NCBI GenBank assembly: GCA_945863825.1 | Contig: CAMBBY010000143.1 | Span: forward strand, 1-5,212 | DNA length: 5,212 nucleotides | Direction: 5' to 3' | From: an uncultured Prevotella sp. | GTDB lineage: Bacteria; Bacteroidota; Bacteroidia; Bacteroidales; Bacteroidaceae | Shown: piece by piece, positions 1 to 5,212 of the stretch | How positions within the stretch are numbered: the first letter of the stretch is position 1 | Layout: each line of letters begins with the position of its first letter | Notes under the pieces: generated by a model | Told to the model about the DNA's origin: nothing | Database searches by the model: none | What the model saw: only the letters and a program-made list of their open reading frames with translations | Position numbers and translations under genes: made by a program

Positions 1-44
1 ATTCGCCTTAGTCTCGTGGGCTCGGAGATGTGTATAAGAGACAG
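1..44 (+). other. Residual Illumina Nextera adapter with i7 index (non-biological)
   Basis: This is sequencing-library sequence left on the contig end. Bases 11-25 are GTCTCGTGGGCTCGG, the Nextera read-2 tail, and 26-44 are AGATGTGTATAAGAGACAG, the 19-base Tn5 mosaic end. Bases 3-10, TCGCCTTA, match the Nextera N701 i7 index as written in the primer, and bases 1-2 (AT) match the last two bases of the P7 primer. Genomic sequence therefore starts at 45. The match is recalled from known adapter sequences and is exact over the whole stretch, so coincidence is not credible. It should not be read as a Tn5 or IS50 insertion in the organism, because the index and primer bases occur only in library constructs. 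Confidence 0.98.
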
Positions 45-891
45 CTGCTATTATCTGGTTGACCCTTTCTTCTTCATCAATGTTTTCATTTGCAGAATCG
101 CTCGTCTTGATGAGTCCTACGGATATGTAGTAGGATATCATCTGGCGTACTTCTTCTTCGCTAAAGCCTAACATCATGTTAAACCATGGGTGTAGGCTGA
201 TGTTGGTGGCAATGTTGAAGCCGCTGGTCAAATCGTTGAGAGTGATTGGACTGACACCCATAAAGAGGATACGCTCGAAGTTTGGCTTGAATATCTTGAA
301 TGCACTGCGATAAAAACCGCTACTATGTGTCATATTGTGGTAGGTATCCTTGCCCAACTCATTGAGTACCGTATTGGTAAAGTTGTCGTATTCGTCAATG
401 ATAAGGTAGAGATGATAGCCACGTTCCTTGGCTTCCTTGGCAAGAATGTTGATCTTATCTTTGGAAGTGGTGGCTGCTAAAGCCCATTCTACCGTGTCTG
501 GGGTATAATAGTCCTGGTATTTTTGAATAAATTGATTCAAGCAACTGCAACAATATGTATTGAAGTCGTCCTCAAGATTTTCAATTTTGTCCAATACTTG
601 GGAAAAGTCAAATTGCAAAATCTGGAATTTTCCTTTGGATTCTAAAGGATGGCTTTCTATCCAAGTGCCTTTATATTCTGACTCTATATCCTTGTTGGCG
701 CAATCGAAGTAATCGGCTACCATTGACAAAAATAAACTTTTGCCAAAACGACGTGGTCGTATTAAAAAGAGAAAATTTGAAATCTCCTCCAATAATGGCA
801 AGTACTTTGTTTTGTCAACAAAATATTTATGACTTCTCTGTAATGTCTTGAAGTCAGATATTCCTACTGGTAATCTCTTGATTGCTTCCAT
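45..891 (-). CDS. AAA-ATPase-like protein (PF09820 type), 3' end missing
   Basis: The N-terminal 282 residues of a P-loop ATPase of the Bacteroidales family that usually joins an AAA-ATPase-like domain (PF09820) to a C-terminal PD-(D/E)XK nuclease-like domain (PF08011). Visible features are the opening MEAIKRLPVGISDF followed by the family's FVDKTKYLPLL stretch, a P-loop RPRRFGKS at 45-52 with K51 and S52 (R45 stands where the classic first glycine would be, which is normal in this family), a Walker B strand LYLIIDEYDNF at 161-171 with D166-E167, and a sensor-like strand RILFMGVSPIT at 207-217. The ATG at 891 is preceded in frame by TAA nine codons upstream, so the start is firm. Family members are typically over 500 residues; here the rest, including the whole nuclease domain, is cut off by the contig end. 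The frame stays open through the adapter (1-44), giving 15 false residues. It has its own promoter at 942-973. The function is uncharacterised; a role in defence or mobile DNA has been speculated for such families but nothing here shows it. Confidence 0.88.
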
Positions 892-941
892 GATTTCTTC
901 TGTTTTTACAACTCCTCGTTATTTTCTTGAGGAAACCTTTG

Positions 942-973
942 CAAAGATACGATTTTCTGTTGTAACATCCAAA
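942..973 (-). promoter_or_regulatory. Bacteroidetes-type promoter for the AAA-ATPase gene
   Basis: Read on the minus strand, the -7 box is TATCTTTG (942-949), an exact match to TAnnTTTG recognised by the Bacteroidetes primary sigma factor. A -33 TTTG lies at 970-973, with 20 bases between the two boxes, which is the expected spacing. Transcription would start near 935, leaving a leader of about 45 bases before the ATG at 891. The -7 box overlaps a 10-base palindrome (937-946). The -33 box lies only about 16 bases beyond the yitT stop codon at 989, and I see no convincing terminator between the two genes, so read-through from yitT is possible as well. Confidence 0.75.
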
Positions 974-988
974 TGTTTTGCTTGGAAA

Positions 989-1921
989 TTATTTCCCTTC
1001 TATTTCTTCTTCTTCTTTCCCTTCTTCGCTTTTCTTCTTGATCTTACCTTTGATCTGGTCGAAGCCTTCGCCATATACGCCAATCACGGCACTCTGGCTG
1101 ACAAAGGCGTGAGGGTCTATCTCTTCGATGAGGCGGAAGATGGTTTGCGACTGGCGCTGCTTGGCCAGTACGAAGAGCATCTTTACTTGCTGACCGGAAT
1201 AGAAACCGGAGGCATCTACTACGGTTACTCCACGGTCGGCATCTGTATTGATGCGCTTGCCTATTTCCTGATACTTCTTGGAAATGATAAAGAACTGTAC
1301 GCTTCGGCGACGACTGTTGACCACCTGGTCGATGCAGAATGCCTGGACATAGAGTACTACATATCCATAGAGTACTTTCTCCCAGTCGTGGACTACAAAG
1401 TAGCTGGAGGAAATGATGAAAATATCACAGATCATGATGACTCTGCCCAGAGAGATGTCGCGATACTTATTGACGATGGCTGCTACGATATCTGTTCCTC
1501 CCGTAGAACCGCCCGCAGAGAAACCGAGTCCTATACCACATCCGCAGAATACTGCTCCTAAGAATGCTGCCCAAAGCGGTTGGCTCTGGAGAAGATGCAG
1601 ATTCTCTGTATGGTGTGAAAAATAGGAGGTGAGAAGGGTTACCACGATTACGGCATAGATGGTTTTCATGCAAAACTTCTTGCCGAGAATGATCCAAGCT
1701 GCTACGATAAGACAGGAATTGACTATAAAATAAGGTATCTGTACTGGACATCCTGTGGCCCAATAGATAATAGAGGAGATACCAGGTAAGCCGCTGGCTG
1801 TTACGTTGGTAGGAAGGAGGAATACATTCCAGCCGATGGCATAGGAAATCATGCCAATGGCGATGAATACATAGTCTTGAATCTCTCGAAACAAGGGTCG
1901 CTTTGTTAAGTTTGCAGTCAT
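989..1921 (-). CDS. YitT family membrane protein (YitT_membrane + DUF2179)
   Basis: A 310-residue integral membrane protein of the YitT/YqfU family. The membrane part has about six hydrophobic segments, near residues 17-37, 61-79, 87-101, 115-136, 161-177 and 183-200. It carries the family's glycine-rich motif GGSTGGTDI at 137-145. A soluble DUF2179 domain follows at about 226-287, including RGVTVVDASGFYSGQQ and ending GVYGEGF. Both domains are complete and the length is a little above the usual 280-300. The excess is a highly charged Lys/Glu tail at 291-310. The ATG at 1921 places the first membrane segment correctly and follows a long A-rich leader typical of Bacteroidetes. The substrate and role of the family are not established; the fold suggests a small-molecule transporter or a sensor with a cytosolic regulatory domain. 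The gene is a separate unit, set off from DUF4250 by the terminator at 2020-2053 and with a candidate promoter at 2007-2014. Confidence 0.93.
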   Translation of the reverse strand: MTANLTKRPLFREIQDYVFIAIGMISYAIGWNVFLLPTNVTASGLPGISSIIYWATGCPVQIPYFIVNSCLIVAAWIILGKKFCMKTIYAVIVVTLLTSYFSHHTENLHLLQSQPLWAAFLGAVFCGCGIGLGFSAGGSTGGTDIVAAIVNKYRDISLGRVIMICDIFIISSSYFVVHDWEKVLYGYVVLYVQAFCIDQVVNSRRRSVQFFIISKKYQEIGKRINTDADRGVTVVDASGFYSGQQVKMLFVLAKQRQSQTIFRLIEEIDPHAFVSQSAVIGVYGEGFDQIKGKIKKKSEEGKEEEEIEGK

Positions 1922-2006
1922 GTCTTATTTTATTTTTTTTATTTATTCTTGTTCGTTTTTCTTGTTTATTTAATTGATCTCTTTTATAAGATGATAATTG
2001 TGGCTG

Positions 2007-2014
2007 CAAAAGTA
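2007..2014 (-). promoter_or_regulatory. Candidate -7 box of the yitT-family gene
   Basis: On the minus strand the sequence is TACTTTTG, which fits TAnnTTTG exactly. It would start transcription near 2000 and leave an A-rich leader of roughly 80 bases before the ATG at 1921. The -33 position (about 2035-2038) reads TTAT rather than TTTG and lies inside the loop of the terminator hairpin, so support rests on the -7 box and its location between a terminator and a gene start. Confidence 0.5.
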
Positions 2015-2019
2015 CATAA

Positions 2020-2053
2020 AAAAACTCAGATAAAATAAATTATCTGAGTTTTT
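2020..2053 (-). terminator. Rho-independent terminator after the DUF4250 gene
   Basis: A perfect 14-base-pair inverted repeat, AAAAACTCAGATAA (2020-2033) against TTATCTGAGTTTTT (2040-2053), with a 6-base loop. Read on the minus strand the hairpin lies about 30 bases past the DUF4250 stop and runs into seven consecutive T residues (2024-2018), the usual layout of an intrinsic terminator. The stem is AT-rich with a CTCAG core. Because the arms are A-rich and T-rich it could also work on the plus strand, but no plus-strand gene leads into it. Confidence 0.85.
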
Positions 2054-2082
2054 CTTGCATAAGAATGCGAATTGATGCCGAT

Positions 2083-2268
2083 TTACCAGAACTTCTTCTG
2101 TTCTTCTGACCATTCGAAACCCTGGGTTGCCATTTTAGCTTCCAGATCGGCACGGTTTACATGGAAATGATAGCAAATCTCATCCAATGTATCAAACTCA
2201 TGGTCGCGAAGCAGGAAGTTGATTGCGCTTACCAGCATCGGCACATCATTCATAGGTAATTTATCCAT
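2083..2268 (-). CDS. DUF4250 family small protein
   Basis: A complete 61-residue protein matching what I recall of the DUF4250 family (PF14056): an opening LPMNDVPMLVSAINFLLRD, a middle section LDEICYHFHVNRADLEAKM that resembles a helix-turn-helix-like pair of helices, and a short end GFEWSEEQKKF. It has no signal peptide or membrane segment, so it should be cytosolic. The ATG at 2268 is chosen because the conserved LP.ndvPMLvS segment starts right after it; M6 is a less likely alternative. It starts 40 bases after the uvrA stop with no terminator between them and is followed by a strong terminator, so it is probably the last gene of the uvrA transcript. The family has no known function. A DNA-binding role is only suggested by the helical pattern and is not supported further. 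Confidence 0.85.
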   Translation of the reverse strand: MDKLPMNDVPMLVSAINFLLRDHEFDTLDEICYHFHVNRADLEAKMATQGFEWSEEQKKFW

Positions 2269-2308
2269 AAAGCAATCTTTTTTTTGTTAAAATATAGTGT
2301 TGATAATC

Positions 2309-5086
2309 TTATTTCTTTTCTCTCTTGAGTTCTTCTGCCAGGAATCTTGGAGTGAATCCTTTCTTGCTCTTGGCTACTTCCTCTGGGGTTCCTGCACACA
2401 GCAACTGACCGCCTCCTCGTCCGCCTTCTGGTCCCATGTCGATGATATAGTCTGCCAACTTGATAACGTCGAGATTGTGTTCGATGATAAGTACTGTGTT
2501 GCCTTTATCTACCAACTTCTCCAATACATCCATCAGGATGCGGATGTCTTCGAAGTGGAGTCCGGTTGTCGGTTCGTCCAGGATATAGAGGGTCTTGCCT
2601 GTATCACGCTTGGAAAGCTCGGTGGCAAGTTTTACTCGTTGGCTTTCACCGCCGGAGAGGGTAGTGGAACTTTGTCCTAATTTGATATATCCGAGTCCGA
2701 CACTTTGCAAAGCCTTGACTTTCTGGAGTATCTGCGGTACGTTCTCGAAGAATTCTACAGCCTGATTGATGGTCATATCAAGCACATCTGCGATACTCTT
2801 TCCCTTGTATCTTACCTCTAAGGTCTCACGGTTGTATCGCTTGCCGTGGCAAACTTCGCATGGTACATATACATTCGGCAGGAAGTTCATCTCAATGGTC
2901 TTATATCCATTTCCCTTACAAGCCTGACAGCGGCCTTCACTAACATTGAAAGAGAAGCGACCTGATTTATAACCGCGTATCTTGGCTTCCGGCAAACCTA
3001 CAAAGAGTGAACGGATATCGCTGAATACTCCTGTATAAGTAGCAGGGTTGCTGCGAGGAGTACGACCGATAGGACTCTGATCAACATTTACTACTTTGTC
3101 GATGTTGTCTATTCCCTCAATACTGTCGTATGGCATCGGCTTCTTGAGCGAACGGTAGAAATGATGAGAGAGTATCGGTTGAAGCGTCTCATTGACGAGT
3201 GTTGATTTGCCCGATCCGCTGACACCTGTTACCACAATGAGTTTGCCGAGTGGGAACTCGATATCTACATTCTTCAGGTTATTGCCCTTTGCGCCACGGA
3301 TGATAATGCTCTTGCCATTACCTTCACGCCGCTTTTCGGGTACTTTGATTTCCATCTCGCCATTCAGATATTGTGCGGTGATGGTCTGGGTCTTCAGCAT
3401 TTCAGCCGGTGTTCCCTGAAATACAACTTCGCCTCCCTTGCGTCCTGCCTTCGGACCGATATCCACTATCCAGTCTGCTGCAAGCATCATGTCGCGGTCA
3501 TGTTCTACTACGATGACGGTATTGCCGATGTCGCGAAGTTCTTTCAGACTGTTGATGAGGCGTTCGTTGTCACGCTGATGCAATCCGATGCTCGGCTCGT
3601 CGAGGATATAGAGTACATTGACCAACTGGCTACCTATCTGTGTGGCAAGTCGGATGCGCTGGCTTTCACCACCGGAAAGGGATGCAGACTGACGGTTCAG
3701 AGAGAGATAATTCAAACCGACATCGAGGAGGAAGGTTACGCGGGAACGTAATTCCTTTACGATTTCATGAGCTACTTTGGCTTTCATCTTCGGCAGATGT
3801 TCCTCTACGTGTTCGAGCCAATCGAGCAATTCATCAATATCGAGGGAGGCTACTTCTGAGATATTCTTATCCCAGATGCGATAGGAGAGAGACTCTTGTT
3901 TCAGACGCATACCGTGACATTTCGGACAGTCGATGGTGGTGATAAACTGGTCTGCCCATTTCTTGCCGGCAGTAGAGTCGTCATTCTCTATTACTTTTTG
4001 AAGATAATCGATTACACCATCGTAGGCGCAGATATAGTCGGAAGAGGTTCCTGCCTTTTCCTTCGGTATCTTCACGTTCTCAAGTGTGCCGTACATTACC
4101 TCTTGCATGGTGTCGTCATCAAGGTCCTTGATAGGGGTCTTGATGGTGGCATTATGTTTCTCTAACAATGATTGTAACTGCCAGAATATCATCTGGTTCT
4201 TGTATTTTCCTAAAGGCACGATTCCACCTGCGTAGATGCTGAGGTTGTCGTCTGGTATTACCTTCTTGAGGTCTATTTGATTAACCTTTCCTAAACCTTT
4301 ACAGTGTGGACATGCTCCTTCGGGAGAGTTGAAGGAAAACATGTTTGGAGCAGGATCCCGATAAGCCATTCCGGTAACAGGGTCCATCAGTCTCTTGGAG
4401 AAAATCTTGGATTCTCCCTTTTCCTTATCGATGACCATAACCATGCCGTCTCCTTGTTTCATGGCAGTGGTGATACTCTTGCGGATGCGCTCTTCGTCAT
4501 CATCGCGAACTGCAAGTTTGTCGATGAGAACCTCGATGTTGTGGTTCTTGTATCTGTCCACTTTCATTCCTCTTTCGAGTTCCATGATTTCCCCATCTAC
4601 CCTCACATGTAGGTATCCCTTGCGTCGCATACTCTCGAAGAGTTCGCGGTAATGACCCTTGCGCTGACGAACGAGTGGGGCAAGGAGGAAGATGCGACGG
4701 CCTTTGTAATCGCTGAGAATCATGTCGATGACCTGCTCCTCAGTATATTTTACCATCTCCTCGCCAGTATGATAGCTGTAAGCTGTACCTGCGCGTGCAT
4801 AGAGCAGACGCAGGTAATCGTAAATCTCGGTGGTTGTGCCCACGGTGGAACGGGGATTCTTGTTGGTAGTCTTCTGTTCGATACTGATGACAGGACTGAG
4901 ACCTGTAATCTTATCTACATCAGGACGTTCCATGCCGCCCAGAAAATTGCGGGCGTATGCAGAGAAAGTTTCGATATAGCGTCGCTGGCCTTCGGCAAAG
5001 ATGGTGTCGAAGGCTAAAGATGACTTGCCGGAACCTGAAAGTCCTGTAATTACTGTCAGTGAGTTGCGGGGAATCTCTACGTCCAC
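2309..5086 (-). CDS. uvrA: UvrA, excinuclease ABC subunit A
   Basis: The damage-recognition ATPase of nucleotide excision repair; as a dimer it loads UvrB onto damaged DNA. The 925 residues from the GTG at 5086 hold both ABC modules: Walker [10 protein letters not shown] (15-23, K21), signature LSGGESQ (470-476), Walker B LYILDEPS (492-499) and H529 in the first; Walker [10 protein letters not shown] (621-629, K627), signature LSGGESQ (810-816), Walker B LYILDEPT (833-840) and H870 in the second. Both zinc-binding cysteine sets are intact: C259/C262 with C387/C390, and C720/C723 with C743/C746. The UvrB-binding region lies at about 100-230. The family's usual length is about 940. The GTG is only the first conventional start available: conserved residues [14 protein letters not shown] continue upstream to 5128, where an in-frame TAA stops the frame without any ATG, so the true start is unresolved. 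It is followed closely by the DUF4250 gene. No fragmentation within the gene. Confidence 0.96.
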   Translation of the reverse strand: MDVEIPRNSLTVITGLSGSGKSSLAFDTIFAEGQRRYIETFSAYARNFLGGMERPDVDKITGLSPVISIEQKTTNKNPRSTVGTTTEIYDYLRLLYARAGTAYSYHTGEEMVKYTEEQVIDMILSDYKGRRIFLLAPLVRQRKGHYRELFESMRRKGYLHVRVDGEIMELERGMKVDRYKNHNIEVLIDKLAVRDDDEERIRKSITTAMKQGDGMVMVIDKEKGESKIFSKRLMDPVTGMAYRDPAPNMFSFNSPEGACPHCKGLGKVNQIDLKKVIPDDNLSIYAGGIVPLGKYKNQMIFWQLQSLLEKHNATIKTPIKDLDDDTMQEVMYGTLENVKIPKEKAGTSSDYICAYDGVIDYLQKVIENDDSTAGKKWADQFITTIDCPKCHGMRLKQESLSYRIWDKNISEVASLDIDELLDWLEHVEEHLPKMKAKVAHEIVKELRSRVTFLLDVGLNYLSLNRQSASLSGGESQRIRLATQIGSQLVNVLYILDEPSIGLHQRDNERLINSLKELRDIGNTVIVVEHDRDMMLAADWIVDIGPKAGRKGGEVVFQGTPAEMLKTQTITAQYLNGEMEIKVPEKRREGNGKSIIIRGAKGNNLKNVDIEFPLGKLIVVTGVSGSGKSTLVNETLQPILSHHFYRSLKKPMPYDSIEGIDNIDKVVNVDQSPIGRTPRSNPATYTGVFSDIRSLFVGLPEAKIRGYKSGRFSFNVSEGRCQACKGNGYKTIEMNFLPNVYVPCEVCHGKRYNRETLEVRYKGKSIADVLDMTINQAVEFFENVPQILQKVKALQSVGLGYIKLGQSSTTLSGGESQRVKLATELSKRDTGKTLYILDEPTTGLHFEDIRILMDVLEKLVDKGNTVLIIEHNLDVIKLADYIIDMGPEGGRGGGQLLCAGTPEEVAKSKKGFTPRFLAEELKREKK

Positions 5087-5128
5087 ATTCTTCAGGTTGT
5101 GAACTCTGGCTCCCCAGACATTTATTTT
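5087..5128 (-). other. uvrA N-terminal coding extension lacking a usual start codon
   Basis: In frame with uvrA these 14 codons read [14 protein letters not shown], which is the conserved first strand of UvrA proteins immediately before the Walker A region. It is therefore very likely coding. The codon just upstream (5129-5131) is TAA and a second TAA follows at 5132-5134. None of the 14 codons is ATG, GTG or TTG; the only near-start codons are ATA at 5125 and CTG at 5095. Either translation begins at an unusual codon, or the contig is wrong at about 5129. Confidence 0.8.
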
Positions 5129-5137
5129 TTATTATTC

Positions 5138-5159
5138 TGAATTAATTGAAGTTAATTCA
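5138..5159. repeat. AT-rich inverted repeat in the uvrA leader
   Basis: TGAATTAA (5138-5145) and TTAATTCA (5152-5159) form a perfect 8-base-pair inverted repeat with a 6-base spacer, about 10 bases upstream of the conserved uvrA codons. It could be a protein-binding site or a weak hairpin in the leader. The surrounding stretch 5121-5212 has only 13 G or C in 92 bases, so a repeat of this kind could arise by chance. I find no TAnnTTTG promoter box in this leader. Confidence 0.35.
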
Positions 5160-5212
5160 TTCTTGTTGAAATTATATTTTTATAATGAAATGCTTCTAGA
5201 AAAAATTTTATA

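Noticed and set aside
26..44. Tn5/IS50 mosaic end suggesting a transposon in the genome
   Set aside because: It is continuous with the Nextera tail, the i7 index and primer bases, so it is a library artefact.
913..933. Short hairpin TCCTC/GAGGA in the AAA-ATPase leader, possibly hiding a GAGGAG ribosome site
   Set aside because: The stem is five base pairs and the GAGGAG is over 20 bases from the ATG, too far to act as a Shine-Dalgarno site; Bacteroidetes seldom rely on one.
970..986. Possible terminator after the yitT-family gene (CCAA/TTGG arms)
   Set aside because: The stem is only four base pairs with no following T-run, and it overlaps the -33 box of the next gene.
848..1561. A 237-codon open frame on the plus strand opposite the yitT-family gene
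   Set aside because: It is the antisense of a gene with two recognisable domains, its translation resembles no family I know, and it has no promoter or plausible leader. The same applies to the plus-strand frames opposite uvrA.
1467..2009. A 180-codon minus-strand frame overlapping the start of the yitT-family gene
   Set aside because: It is a frame-shifted shadow of the yitT coding sequence, rich in Arg, Ser and His, with no recognisable domain, and it begins inside the candidate promoter.
2289..2296. TATATTTT on the minus strand as a separate promoter for the DUF4250 gene
   Set aside because: The final G of the TAnnTTTG box is missing and there is no TTG at the -33 distance; co-transcription with uvrA is simpler.

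Overview
The window looks like the end-to-end sequence of one short assembly contig from a Bacteroidota bacterium, most probably a member of the Bacteroidales close to Prevotella/Segatella. This rests on four things: the character of the UvrA protein, a DUF4250 gene, a PF09820-type AAA ATPase of the kind that is multicopy in Bacteroidales, and promoters of the Bacteroidetes TAnnTTTG type with A-rich leaders and no strong Shine-Dalgarno sequences. The genus is inferred from general resemblance, not from a search.

All four genes lie on the minus strand, so transcription runs from right to left. From the right: an AT-rich leader (about 5129-5212), uvrA (2309-5086, with conserved N-terminal codons reaching 5128), a 61-residue DUF4250 protein (2083-2268) 40 bases behind uvrA and probably co-transcribed with it, a strong hairpin terminator (2020-2053), a candidate promoter touching it (2007-2014), a YitT-family membrane protein (989-1921), a well-formed Bacteroidetes promoter (942-973), and the 5' part of an AAA-ATPase/PD-(D/E)XK-type gene (45-891) that runs off the left edge.

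The first 44 bases are not genomic. They are the Illumina Nextera read-2 adapter, preceded by what matches the N701 i7 index and the last two bases of the P7 primer. The AAA-ATPase frame reads through the adapter without a stop, so naive translation gives an artefactual C-terminus, AVSYTHLRAHETKAN.

The genes form three transcription units with no evident joint pathway: DNA excision repair (uvrA with a small protein of unknown function), a membrane protein of unknown transport or regulatory role, and a member of an uncharacterised ATPase family. I found no CRISPR array, tRNA, rRNA, riboswitch, insertion sequence or new multigene system. What deserves a second look is the adapter chimera and the absence of a normal start codon for uvrA at the right end of the contig.
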